The position numbers and the translations under genes were made by a program. A stretch of DNA of 23,734 bases from JAVXAG01 sp040307645. GTDB taxonomy: Bacteria; Bacillota; Clostridia; Peptostreptococcales; Anaerovoracaceae. Of this stretch, positions 14,667-21,785 are shown piece by piece. The stretch spans positions 1 to 23,734 of the forward strand of contig JAWRJF010000066.1 in the NCBI GenBank assembly GCA_040307645.1, written 5' to 3'. Under the pieces are notes generated by a model, which did not search any database, was not told the DNA's origin, and saw only the letters and a program-made list of their open reading frames with translations. The number at the start of each line of letters is the position of its first letter. The stretch's first letter is position 1.

Positions 14667-15452
14667 GTGAATTTAATAACTAAAATGAGTTTCCCTAATT
14701 GGCACTACAAGATTGATAAAGAAAAGTATTATTTGGTGCTTACAGATGATATAGACAGCTATTTATCTTGTCTTTATCTACAAAAGAAATTTGGTGTTCA
14801 GATAGGGGCATTTTATGATTTTACAGCAATGTATGAAAACAAGGACATAACAAAAGGGAAAGAACCAATATATGTTGATTGTGACGTTGTCAATGGCAAA
14901 GCATTTGGCAACCATGTAACAGGAATTAAAAATCAACAATGTATTAATTTGAATAACAACATATCTGAAATAGCTTATAATTCCAAATATGCAGGCAGTA
15001 CACTTTTTACATTATTTAGTTTGTATGATGAAGATTTAAGTGTATTTGATGACGAACAAATTAAGCTGTTACTATGTGTTGATGTATGGTTCAAACAATA
15101 CTTCAATTATAGGGATAAATGGGATATTTGGGTATCTAAAATGGATTTAAAATACCTTAGCAATATAATATGCCAAAACGAAATTGAGGACTATTACAAC
15201 GCAATTATTGACTATAAAATCAATAGCAAAATAGTTATTGATAGTGATGGTGTTTTATCGTTCCCTATCGAGTATGAAAAGATAAAAGAAGATTTTGGAC
15301 TTCTCATTAAAAAGCCAGAACTTAAGTTTGAAACTAAGGTAAAAGAGTTCAACACAAATCGTTCAAGTGCTGAATATATGAGAAGATTTGTTGAAAATGT
15401 ATTTAGTAATGCCATGATTTATAAGGGCAAAACTATTTATAGTTATAATTAA
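14667..15452 (+). CDS. Uncharacterised phage protein, possibly DHH-superfamily phosphoesterase-like
   Basis: A 261-residue protein with no certain family. Two segments recall the metal-binding motifs of DHH phosphoesterases (NrnA, RecJ, cyclic-dinucleotide phosphodiesterases): LVLTDDIDSYLSCLYL (about 23-38), placed like the first Asp/His motif, and IYVDCDVVNGKAFGNHVTGI (about 68-87), with Asp71, Asp73 and His83. The remainder is mostly helical and lacks a clear DHHA1 substrate-binding domain. If correct, it would cleave short RNA, DNA ends or a signalling dinucleotide. The start is taken as GTG at 14667; ATG at 14685 is possible but has no RBS. It stands alone before a group of small genes. 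The function is a guess from motifs. Confidence 0.45.
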   Translation: MNLITKMSFPNWHYKIDKEKYYLVLTDDIDSYLSCLYLQKKFGVQIGAFYDFTAMYENKDITKGKEPIYVDCDVVNGKAFGNHVTGIKNQQCINLNNNISEIAYNSKYAGSTLFTLFSLYDEDLSVFDDEQIKLLLCVDVWFKQYFNYRDKWDIWVSKMDLKYLSNIICQNEIEDYYNAIIDYKINSKIVIDSDGVLSFPIEYEKIKEDFGLLIKKPELKFETKVKEFNTNRSSAEYMRRFVENVFSNAMIYKGKTIYSYN

Positions 15453-15464
15453 AGGAGTTTATTT

Positions 15465-15608
15465 ATGAATGTAGAAAGATTAGAAGAATTTAAAAAAAGA
15501 ATAGAAGAGATACTTCAATTAGCAAATGAAAGCTATAATAAGTGTTGTAATATCAACACTTTAGTAACCGAAACAAGTAAAATGGTTGACAATATATTGG
15601 TTAGGTAA
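15465..15608 (+). CDS. Small helical protein, 47 residues, unknown
   Basis: A short ORF with a good RBS (AAAGGAG, 15451-15457) 12 bases after the DHH-like gene. It reads MNVERLEEFKKRIEEILQLA and continues to DNILVR. It is predicted to be all helix, with a heptad-like pattern, and contains a CC pair at about residues 25-26. Its stop codon abuts the RBS of the next gene (AAAGGAG, 15607-15613). It is not recognised; it is called on RBS and operon fit alone. Confidence 0.55.
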   Translation: MNVERLEEFKKRIEEILQLANESYNKCCNINTLVTETSKMVDNILVR

Positions 15609-15624
15609 AGGAGATTAATAATAT

Positions 15625-15801
15625 ATGAAAAATACTGAAACAGTTAAAATAATAAATCCACTACAGGCAAGTAAGTATATGAAGCATGGGGTCAACCCTG
15701 TTTCATTTTACTATGACGAAAAAACAGAGAAATTAGTGTTTGAATTTCTGAAAGCAGATACCAAAGAATTATACAAAAAGTGGCTTGAAAGAAATATTTA
15801 A
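15625..15801 (+). CDS. Small protein, 58 residues, paralogue of the 56-residue protein at 16048
   Basis: It begins MKNTETVKIINPLQASKYMK and ends ELYKKWLERNI. It aligns end to end with the product of 16048-16218: K-I-(I/V)-N-P-x-Q, then YMK-(H/Y)-G-x-x-P in the middle, LVF at about residue 40, and KW near the C-terminus. The pattern (short basic helix, then beta hairpin, then amphipathic helix) is seen in many small phage and plasmid proteins of unknown role. The RBS is AAAGGAG. It lies in a chain of four small genes between the DHH-like and replication genes. Confidence 0.65.
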   Translation: MKNTETVKIINPLQASKYMKHGVNPVSFYYDEKTEKLVFEFLKADTKELYKKWLERNI

Positions 15802-15818
15802 AGAAAGATTGTGTTATA

Positions 15819-16055
15819 ATGAAGAAATTTACTAGGGAAGAAATCAGATTAGAAGATTTAGAAAATAAATTAAGACAATACAAAGCCATGTATAAAGAGT
15901 TGTGCATTGGTGAATATAATAACTTTTTCTATTGGAATGTAAAAGACGATATTAAACTTAATCGTGATGCAATAGAAGAAGTAGAAATTAAGATTGAAGA
16001 ATTAAAAGCATATATGAATACTAATGAATATAAAGAGGGGTGTTATTATGTGTAA
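15819..16055 (+). CDS. Small coiled-coil protein, 78 residues, unknown
   Basis: It reads MKKFTREEIRLEDLENKLRQ and contains a second helical part IEEVEIKIEELKAYMNTNEY. Two long amphipathic helices flank an aromatic stretch (NNFFYWNVKDD), which suggests a helical hairpin or dimer. The RBS is weak (AAAGAAAG about 10 bases upstream). The last 8 bases overlap the start of the next gene, a sign of translational coupling. It sits between two paralogous small genes. Not recognised. Confidence 0.55.
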   Translation: MKKFTREEIRLEDLENKLRQYKAMYKELCIGEYNNFFYWNVKDDIKLNRDAIEEVEIKIEELKAYMNTNEYKEGCYYV

Positions 16056-16218
16056 TGATGAAGTTAAGATTGTTAATCCAAAACAAGTAGCGAGATATAT
16101 GAAGTATGGCTTTATGCCGTTGCGAATGGAATTAGGATACAATGATACTTTAGTATTTGTTTATGATAAAGTTGAAACAAGTGAAATATTTATAAAATGG
16201 GTTAAGCATGAAATCTAG
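16048..16218 (+). CDS. Small protein, 56 residues, paralogue of the 58-residue protein at 15625
   Basis: It reads MCNDEVKIVNPKQVARYMKY and ends IKWVKHEI. I chose the ATG at 16048, with AGAGGGG (16033-16039) as RBS, over the upstream ATG at 16024, because the alignment with the paralogue begins here. Shared positions include KI-NP-Q, YMK-G-x-P, LVF and KW. The stop codon overlaps the first of two tandem 45-bp repeats. Having two diverged copies in one 13-kb element suggests each has a separate partner or target. Function unknown. Confidence 0.65.
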   Translation: MCNDEVKIVNPKQVARYMKYGFMPLRMELGYNDTLVFVYDKVETSEIFIKWVKHEI

Positions 16219-16303
16219 GGGTTAACGGTTTAGTGTCCTTTTTGGGTCATTAACCGTTATAAGGGGTTAACGGTTTAGTGTCCTTTTTGGGTCATTAACC
16301 GTT
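16217..16303. repeat. Two tandem repeats (42 identical bases, period 45) with internal dyad; candidate origin
   Basis: Units 16217-16258 and 16262-16303 are identical over 42 bases. Each starts AGGGGTTAACGGTTTAGTG, has CCTTTTTGGG in the middle, and ends CATTAACCGTT; TAACGGTT and AACCGTTA form the arms of a dyad. A pair of short direct repeats (ATGCCAAACAT at about 16321 and ATGCCAAAACAT at about 16361) lies in the AT-rich stretch that follows. The location just upstream of the replication-type gene fits iterons or an origin. A role as tandem regulatory hairpins is the alternative. Confidence 0.7.
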
Positions 16304-16372
16304 GCCTAAATATATATTAATATGCCAAACATTAGACGCTACGCTGTTAAAACTAATAAAATGCCAAAACAT

Positions 16373-16405
16373 AAAACACCCTCGTGCAAGCACTAGTGTG
16401 TTTTT
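16373..16405 (+). terminator. Hairpin with T-run before the replication gene
   Basis: AACACCCTCGTGC and GCACTAGTGTGTT pair with two mismatches around an AA loop, followed by TTTC. It could be a terminator for the small-gene operon or part of the origin. Confidence 0.6.
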
Positions 16406-16443
16406 CACATATCTAAATAATATAAATCGAGAGGATAGAAATA

Positions 16444-17256
16444 ATGAATAATATAAAATTAAAAATGTCTATGTTTAGACCTATAACTAATGAATGTGAT
16501 TTACAAGAAGTATATAAATCTGATTATGCAACATTTGTTTATGTTGCAATAAGATATTCTGCTAAATCAGATAGAAATTTAATTACAACACCTAAACAAC
16601 TATTTATGACTTTATCTGAAAAAGAACCTAATAAAAATCAGATAAAGGGTATTAAAGAGGGGTTAGAGATATTAGAAAAAAATGATATCATTTATTTTAA
16701 CGAGAACAAGGGTGTATATAGTATAGATACAGAAAATGTTGAAATAAATGGGGAAACAGAAAAGTATTTTAATGTGCCTATTGAGTACCTATATAAAATA
16801 ATGGAGCAAAAGAGAAATGCTGTTAGTTATTTGCATCATTACTTATTGTTATGTTCTACTATAAATGCCTTTGAACATACAGGACAACATGGCACTTCAT
16901 TTTTTGCTGATGCTTTAGGAATATCAAGACAAAGTACAATATCGGATAGACATAAATTATTTGTTGATTTAGGGATAATATGCTTTTCTAAGCAAACAAG
17001 TAAACTAAATAAAAACAATACATTTACTAATATGCCTAAATTATATACATTGCCAGAGCATCAAGACATATTAGAAATAATACAAGAACGAAAATTGAAA
17101 AAGAAAATAAAAGAACAAAATAAAGCTATTAACAAGGCACTAAAAGAGGAAAAGGAAAAAACTAGGAAAGAATATGAGATAGAGAAAAAATCTAAGGAAA
17201 TGGAAAAGAAAAGTTTTTATAAATCAATAGATGATTTTGAGGACTGTCCTTTTTAA
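16444..17256 (+). CDS. Probable replication initiator, winged-helix protein with an SSB-like C-terminal tip
   Basis: A 270-residue DNA-binding protein of the kind found as plasmid or phage replication initiator. The N-terminal part (about 1-95) has a winged-helix look: SDYATFVYVAIRYSA, then TPKQLFMTLSEKEPNKNQIK, then GLEILEKNDIIYFNE. A second HTH at about 137-190 includes FFADALGISRQSTISDRHKL. Residues 215-260 form a long charged helix (about 220-255 rich in Lys and Glu). The last residues, SIDDFEDCPF, copy the acidic tip ending in Pro-Phe by which single-stranded DNA-binding proteins recruit replication partners. The RBS is AGAGGA. The tandem repeats upstream are its likely target. It could also be a transcription regulator; no primase or helicase motif is present. 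Confidence 0.6.
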   Translation: MNNIKLKMSMFRPITNECDLQEVYKSDYATFVYVAIRYSAKSDRNLITTPKQLFMTLSEKEPNKNQIKGIKEGLEILEKNDIIYFNENKGVYSIDTENVEINGETEKYFNVPIEYLYKIMEQKRNAVSYLHHYLLLCSTINAFEHTGQHGTSFFADALGISRQSTISDRHKLFVDLGIICFSKQTSKLNKNNTFTNMPKLYTLPEHQDILEIIQERKLKKKIKEQNKAINKALKEEKEKTRKEYEIEKKSKEMEKKSFYKSIDDFEDCPF

Positions 17257-17280
17257 CTTAAATTAAATACAAAACATTAC

Positions 17281-17312
17281 AAAGCACTTGTATAGCACAG
17301 GTGCTTTTTTTA
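17281..17312 (+). terminator. Intrinsic terminator between the replication and packaging genes
   Basis: AGCACTTGT and ACAGGTGCT pair (one G-T) around ATAGC, followed by a run of seven T after the stem. Confidence 0.85.
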
Positions 17313-17335
17313 TTACAATAAAAGGAGTGATAACA

Positions 17336-17776
17336 ATGGCAAATAAAAGTTCAGCAAGAAAAACACCTGTACAAATAGGTGAAACAAATAAAGAGAGCAT
17401 AAGACAAAAGATGCTTGCAATTTGTACTGAATATAAGGTTTATTATTTATGGTTCAAGTACGCCCCTAAACTACTGCCAGAGGGCATAAAGACATATAAA
17501 GACCTACAAGCAAGATATGAAAAGTTCCCTAAAGGGGTAACAGAAGAACAAGCCGAACTATGGTTATTGGAAGAACAAGTACAAACAGCATTAAAAGTGC
17601 TTTTGTCGGCACAGCACAAACAGAAATTAATAGACCTTTATCAGATTTATTATGATAAAGCAAAAGAAGATACTAACGCATTTAAAGCATTTGTTGAGTT
17701 TAGCAACACTTTCTTTGCTGATGAATCTGAAAGTGAACTAACTCGAATATTAAAAGGTGTTAAAATTGATGAATAG
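17336..17776 (+). CDS. terS: Putative terminase small subunit (TerS)
   Basis: A 146-residue protein immediately before the large terminase. Its role, by position, is recognition of the packaging start site and regulation of TerL. The sequence is largely helical: a basic N-terminus (ANKSSARKTP) is followed by IRQKMLAICTEYKVYYLWFK, then PEGIKTYKDLQARYEKFPKG, and a C-terminal oligomerisation-like helical part. I chose the ATG at 17336, with AAAGGAGTGA at 17321-17330, over an in-frame ATG at 17288 that lies inside the terminator. It is separated from TerL by only 10 bases. The family is not certain from sequence; the call depends mainly on context and size. Confidence 0.65.
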   Translation: MANKSSARKTPVQIGETNKESIRQKMLAICTEYKVYYLWFKYAPKLLPEGIKTYKDLQARYEKFPKGVTEEQAELWLLEEQVQTALKVLLSAQHKQKLIDLYQIYYDKAKEDTNAFKAFVEFSNTFFADESESELTRILKGVKIDE

Positions 17777-17786
17777 GGGTGATTAA

Positions 17787-19325
17787 ATGACTTTAGCAGA
17801 GAAACTAAAAAAGATAATGGAAAGCCCTATTTTATGGATTCAATCGTTTTTAACAATAGTTGACAAGAATGGTGTTAAGGTAAACTTCAAGCTAAATCCA
17901 CAGCAAAAACAACTAATAAATAATCTTGATAAATACAATATAGTGTTGAAATCAAGACAGTTAGGTATAACTTCCGTATCGTGTGGTTTATCCCTTTATT
18001 ATGCCCTTACAACACCTAACAGCACTTGTTTATTGGTATCTTATAGTTTAGATAGTGCCAATGCAATTTTTGACAAATTAAAGCAACTATATGATGATTT
18101 GCCTAAGTCAATTAAGCTAAAAGATGTTGCAAACAATAAAAAGCAACTTAAATTTGAGAATGGTTCAAGCATTACAGTTGCAACACTAGGTAGCAAAGAA
18201 ATTGCAAGAGGTTCAAGCATTAAGTTCTGCCACATTTCAGAAGTAGGGTTCTGCAAGCAAGATATGATTAAAAAACAAATACTTGCAATAGAACAGGCAC
18301 TACTACCTAAAGGAAAGATAATACTAGAATCAACAGCAAATGGACTAAATGAGTTCAGTAATATGTGGGAAAAAGCAGAGAACGGAGATAGTTTATATAA
18401 ACCGTTCTTTTTTAATTGGATTAATGACAAGCTAATGTTCGCTGAAGAATATAAACAGTTTGCACAAAGATATAAAGATTTGCATGGGTGTGAGTTAGAA
18501 TATGAGGACTTAGAGCCAGAGGAAACTATTTATTTTGATATGGGTGCAACATTAGAACAACTTACATGGAGAAGAATTAAGATAAAAAATTCAAGTGAAG
18601 AACAGTTCAAGCAAGAATTCCCTGCAACACCTATTGAGGCATTTATAACCACAGGTGCAAATATGTTTAATACTGAAAAGATAGTTAGTATATATAATGT
18701 TGTGGCACAGTTTAAGGCATTAAAAGACATTAAAGGACTGCCACCTATATTAAAACCATACAATAGAAACTACTTATCTATATGGGGGGAGCCACAAAGA
18801 GGTGTTAAATATTGTATAGGTGTTGATGCATCGGAGGGAGTCGGACAGGACTATAATGTAATTCATATATATAATGATGATTTAATGCAAGTTGCAGAGT
18901 TTAGGTCTAATAAAACTGCTCCTCATGAAGTTGCTAAAGTTGTTAATGAATTAGGGTTGTGGTACAACAAAGCATTAATTGTAGTTGAAAAGGCAAGTGG
19001 TGGACATATTGTACTTGACCGACTAAAGAACGTATATAACTATAAGAATCTTTATAAGCATAAGGACTATGACCAACGTGGAAAAATGGTAAAGAAAATA
19101 GGATTTAATACAAATGCAAAGACAAAGCCAATAATGATAAATGATTTTGTTGAACTTTGGGAAACGGACAGCATTTATATTAAGTCATTAAACTTATTAA
19201 ACGAAATGAAAACCTTTGAATACTCTGATAGTGGCATGGGAGCAATAACAGGTAAACATGATGATACAGTTATGGCAACAGCATTAGCAATTCAAGGTAT
19301 TAAGAGTGGGGTGAGGTATAAATAA
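17787..19325 (+). CDS. terL: Phage terminase large subunit (TerL)
   Basis: ATPase and nuclease that pumps DNA into the prohead and cuts it. The 512-residue length is usual and every key motif is intact. The ATPase shows Walker A LKSRQLGITS (about 54-63), Walker B IKFCHISEVG with catalytic Glu152, and coupling motif ESTANG (181-186). The RNase H-type nuclease shows VDAS with Asp347, VVEKASGG with Glu401, and KHDDTVMA with Asp492/Asp493. The SRQ-x-G form of Walker A is shared with T4-like and many Firmicutes phage terminases. The RBS GGGGTGA is followed by the ATG. It shares one base with the portal start (TAATG), so the two are translationally coupled. Confidence 0.95.
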   Translation: MTLAEKLKKIMESPILWIQSFLTIVDKNGVKVNFKLNPQQKQLINNLDKYNIVLKSRQLGITSVSCGLSLYYALTTPNSTCLLVSYSLDSANAIFDKLKQLYDDLPKSIKLKDVANNKKQLKFENGSSITVATLGSKEIARGSSIKFCHISEVGFCKQDMIKKQILAIEQALLPKGKIILESTANGLNEFSNMWEKAENGDSLYKPFFFNWINDKLMFAEEYKQFAQRYKDLHGCELEYEDLEPEETIYFDMGATLEQLTWRRIKIKNSSEEQFKQEFPATPIEAFITTGANMFNTEKIVSIYNVVAQFKALKDIKGLPPILKPYNRNYLSIWGEPQRGVKYCIGVDASEGVGQDYNVIHIYNDDLMQVAEFRSNKTAPHEVAKVVNELGLWYNKALIVVEKASGGHIVLDRLKNVYNYKNLYKHKDYDQRGKMVKKIGFNTNAKTKPIMINDFVELWETDSIYIKSLNLLNEMKTFEYSDSGMGAITGKHDDTVMATALAIQGIKSGVRYK

Positions 19326-20581
19326 TGATAGATTTAAAAATAGACAATGTACCTGCTATGCACAACATGGCAAGGGTAAATAAGATAAGGAATTACATCG
19401 AGGGTTCACATAAGATAGGTAGCAGAAAGGACTTTGTATTTAAACAAGAAAAGTTCACTACAGCAAAGATAATATTGCAATCAATAAAGAGCATTATCGA
19501 CTTTCACAGTTCTTATATATGTGGGAATCCTGTAACTTTAAATGGGGATAAAGAACAGCTAATGTTCTTGCAAGCAATCTATAAGAAAGCATTTTATAAT
19601 TCTATTGATTATGACATAGCAAAGGATTTATATACATATGGTAACGCTTATGAATATGTATATCGTGATGCAAAGGGCATAATCAAGAGTAAAGTAATAA
19701 GGGCAGAAGATGGATACCCTATGTATGATAATGGTGGTGAATACTTATACTTTGTTGAAAAGTGGATTGATGTTCCTAATGATATTGAATATGCGACAGT
19801 TTATACACCTACAATGGTATATGAATATGTTGGGGGAGTTCAGACAGCAGAATATAATAATCCAACAGGACTTCCTATACATTATAATAGTGGTGATATT
19901 GATTTAAGTGGGTATTTTGGTACAAGTATTGTTAGTGATTTAATACCTATTATGGACGAAATAGAACAGCTATTAAGTAAGATGAGTGATAGTGTTACAA
20001 CATTGTCATTGAATCCTTTAGGGGTTAGTATTGGTGATAGAGTTGATACAAGTGTTGATGCTGATGTTACAGGTGCAGTATTAAATGTTGAGGGTGGTGG
20101 AGATTATAAGTGGACAACTGCTGAACTTGATACTCCTGCTATAACTAAGATATTAGATAATCTGCTTGCACAGTTCTATACTATTGCACAAGTGCCTAGT
20201 ATATTATATGGACAAAGTAATATTGCTAATGTTAGTGAAGTATCGTTAAAACTACTGTTTAATTGTGCTGATAATTTAGCAAAGAGAACAGCATTTCAAC
20301 TATTAAGGGGAATGTACCAAAGATTAGAATATATAGGTAAACTAGCAAAGGAGAACTTCTCTGATATTGATATTGCATTTAACTACAACCGACCTATTGA
20401 TAATAGTTCATTGATTAAAGATATTGAGATACAGATGGATTTAGGAATAATGAGCAAAGAAACAGCTATGAGAGTTAGTCCATACATTGAGGATATTGAC
20501 AAAGAACTAAGTAACCTTGAACGAAATGGTGAAAGTGTTGAAAATAGTGGGGTTGAGAGGTTAGTGGATAAAGAGTTGTAG
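19325..20581 (+). CDS. Phage portal protein (SPP1 gp6-like family)
   Basis: Forms the dodecameric ring at one capsid vertex through which DNA enters and to which connectors attach. The 418 residues match the SPP1-type portal family: KIRNYIEGSHKIG at the start, then SIIDFHSSYICGNPVTL (about 56-72), AKDLYTYGNAYEYVYRDAKG (about 99-118), a wing/clip region with an insertion rich in Gly and Asp, and late QVPSILYGQSNIANVSEVSLK (about 295-315) with NRPIDNSSLIKDIEIQMDLG. The long helix DLIPIMDEIEQLLSKMSDSV precedes the stem region. No fused head-maturation protein is present. The gene ends the terS-terL-portal operon. Confidence 0.9.
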   Translation: MIDLKIDNVPAMHNMARVNKIRNYIEGSHKIGSRKDFVFKQEKFTTAKIILQSIKSIIDFHSSYICGNPVTLNGDKEQLMFLQAIYKKAFYNSIDYDIAKDLYTYGNAYEYVYRDAKGIIKSKVIRAEDGYPMYDNGGEYLYFVEKWIDVPNDIEYATVYTPTMVYEYVGGVQTAEYNNPTGLPIHYNSGDIDLSGYFGTSIVSDLIPIMDEIEQLLSKMSDSVTTLSLNPLGVSIGDRVDTSVDADVTGAVLNVEGGGDYKWTTAELDTPAITKILDNLLAQFYTIAQVPSILYGQSNIANVSEVSLKLLFNCADNLAKRTAFQLLRGMYQRLEYIGKLAKENFSDIDIAFNYNRPIDNSSLIKDIEIQMDLGIMSKETAMRVSPYIEDIDKELSNLERNGESVENSGVERLVDKEL

Positions 20582-20632
20582 TCGATTGTATATATGTATA
20601 CTTGTATACAATAAATTATTTTGTGTTTATAA

Positions 20633-20652
20633 AAAAGAACAGATATTCTTTT
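20633..20652 (+). terminator. Weak AT-rich terminator after portal
   Basis: AAAAGAA pairs with TTCTTTT (7 bp, loop CAGATA), with the T-rich arm itself acting as the T-tract. An upstream dyad TTGTATA...TATACAA (20586-20611) lies just after the stop codon. Confidence 0.45.
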
Positions 20653-20675
20653 ACGCGATTACCCAATTAAAAAAA

Positions 20676-20732
20676 TATGTAAAAATATGGAAAAATTGCT
20701 ACTTCATATCCATATTTTACCATATGTTTTAA
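20676..20732. repeat. Long AT-rich inverted repeat, possible cruciform
   Basis: AAAATATGGA (20682-20691) and TCCATATTTT (20709-20718) are exact complements. The arms extend imperfectly outward (AATATGTA against CCATATGT). The related AAATATGTAAAAAT sequence also occurs at about 11948. Function unknown. Confidence 0.6.
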
Positions 20733-20831
20733 TGTTCGCATTTTACTAATAACAATATTTATATTAACAATATCAACACCCAGTTCCTACCTGTACATCT
20801 GTATCTCTTAACCTCTTCATATACCTAAATC

Positions 20832-20977
20832 TTCGTGTAAAAAGCACGAATAATAGGGCGAATTTCAACGATAATACCTTTTTGGATAGATAGTACCATT
20901 ATTATATTAAACACGAAATTCACCCTATTTTTTCAACTTTTATAGTGTTCACGAAAACAGTTGAATTAGTGGACACT
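20832..20977. repeat. Dyad-rich region upstream of the serine recombinase, candidate recombination (res-like) site
   Basis: This part of the 520-base gene-free stretch contains three inverted repeats in series. TTCGTG/CACGAA lies at 20832-20850. AATAGGGCGAATTTC (20852-20866) is matched by GAAATTCACCCTATT (20915-20929), 14 of 15 paired. AGTGTTCAC/GTGGACACT lies at 20944-20977. The CACGAA motif recurs at 20912, 20950, 21081 and 21709. Serine resolvases bind several dyads next to their own gene, so this is the natural site; it remains inference. Confidence 0.5.
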
Positions 20978-21041
20978 AATAATCACAGGCACTTATATTG
21001 AAATTCTAATAACCATAACACTATAATTGTGTTCAAACTAA

Positions 21042-21070
21042 TTGACAACCTTTCTTGAACAGTATATAAT
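21042..21070 (+). promoter_or_regulatory. Consensus sigma-A promoter of the serine recombinase
   Basis: TTGACA (21042-21047), a 17-base spacer, and TATAAT (21065-21070) form a fully consensus promoter. GTTCAA (21031-21036) and TTGAAC (21055-21060) make a dyad around the -35 box that could be an operator. Transcription would start at about 21077. Confidence 0.85.
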
Positions 21071-21103
21071 TAGGGTATGTTCACGAAAGGGGGATATAAA
21101 TAT

Positions 21104-21697
21104 ATGTTGTACGGATATTGCAGATGCTCCACCAATGAGAGCAGACAAGATATTAATAGACAGGTTAGAGAATTAAAGGGTTTAGGTGTTGATGAATCAA
21201 ACATATACCTAGAGTATCAAAGTGGTACAAAGGTTGATAGAATAGAGTTAAAACGCTTATTAGATACTATCAATATAGGTGATACTATAATCACAACAGA
21301 AATAAGCAGAATAACAAGGTCAACAAAGCAACTATGTGAAATAATAGAATTGGTTAAAGATAAACAGCTTAAACTAATTATAGGCAATTCAATGACTATT
21401 GACTGTACAAGTGGTAATATGGACGCAATGACAAAAGCATTTATACAAATAAGTGGTGTATTTGCTGAACTAGAACGTAACATGACAGTTGAAAGAATTA
21501 AGAGTGGTATGGATAATGCCAGAGCAAAAGGTATTCATATTGGCAGAAATAAGACACAAAAACAAGATATACCTGCTGTCTTTAACAAGTATTATCAGCA
21601 ATATAAGGACGGAACTATTAATGTTACTGAACTTGCTAAACTATGTAATATGAGTAGGACTACAATATATAAATATATTAAGATTATTGAAGAATAA
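21104..21697 (+). CDS. Serine recombinase, resolvase/invertase family
   Basis: Site-specific recombinase using a serine nucleophile. The 197 residues show the small-resolvase layout. YGYCRCST (about 3-10) has nucleophile Ser9 in place of the usual YARVS context, followed by RQDINRQ. Next is GDTIITTEISRITRSTKQL, with the conserved active-site Arg residues. The dimer helix runs AFIQISGVFAELERNMTVER, then KGIHIGR. A C-terminal HTH (VTELAKLCNMSRTTIYKYIK) completes it. I chose the ATG at 21104, with AAAGGGGG upstream, because the promoter places the transcript start at about 21077, on the earlier ATG. It has its own promoter and terminator and sits between portal and connector genes like an inserted cassette. 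Multimer resolution or DNA inversion are both possible roles. Confidence 0.92.
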   Translation: MLYGYCRCSTNESRQDINRQVRELKGLGVDESNIYLEYQSGTKVDRIELKRLLDTINIGDTIITTEISRITRSTKQLCEIIELVKDKQLKLIIGNSMTIDCTSGNMDAMTKAFIQISGVFAELERNMTVERIKSGMDNARAKGIHIGRNKTQKQDIPAVFNKYYQQYKDGTINVTELAKLCNMSRTTIYKYIKIIEE

Positions 21698-21720
21698 TTA
21701 GTATAAAACACGAACATTAG

Positions 21721-21751
21721 AGCCGATATTTCAAGGAATATTGGCTTTTTT
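21721..21751 (+). terminator. Strong intrinsic terminator after the serine recombinase
   Basis: AGCCGATATT pairs with AATATTGGCT (10 bp, one G-T pair), with loop TCAAGG, followed by TTTTT. Confidence 0.9.
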
Positions 21752-21773
21752 AATGAATTGAACCCCTGAAAAA

Positions 21774-21785
21774 GAACGTATGTTC
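21774..21785. promoter_or_regulatory. LexA (SOS)-box-like palindrome before the connector genes
   Basis: GAACGTATGTTC matches the Gram-positive LexA half-site core GAAC-RNRY-GTTC, though the flanking bases are A and T. It overlaps a possible -10 (TATGTT, 21779-21784) 15 bases after TTGAAC (21758-21763), a suitable place for repression. If real, the connector genes would be induced by DNA damage together with a helper prophage. Confidence 0.5.

Noticed and set aside
15785..15820. Promoter TTGAAA ... TATAAT before the 78-residue gene
   Set aside because: The spacer is 24 bases and the -10 overlaps the start codon, so it cannot serve this gene.
18041..18430. 129-codon minus-strand ORF opposite terL
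   Set aside because: It is a shadow of the terL frame, which carries intact ATPase motifs here.
12540..21697. An IS607-type transposon formed by the MerR-fold gene and the serine recombinase
   Set aside because: The two genes are 8.4 kb apart with structural genes between them, the recombinase has its own C-terminal HTH, and no tnpB is present.
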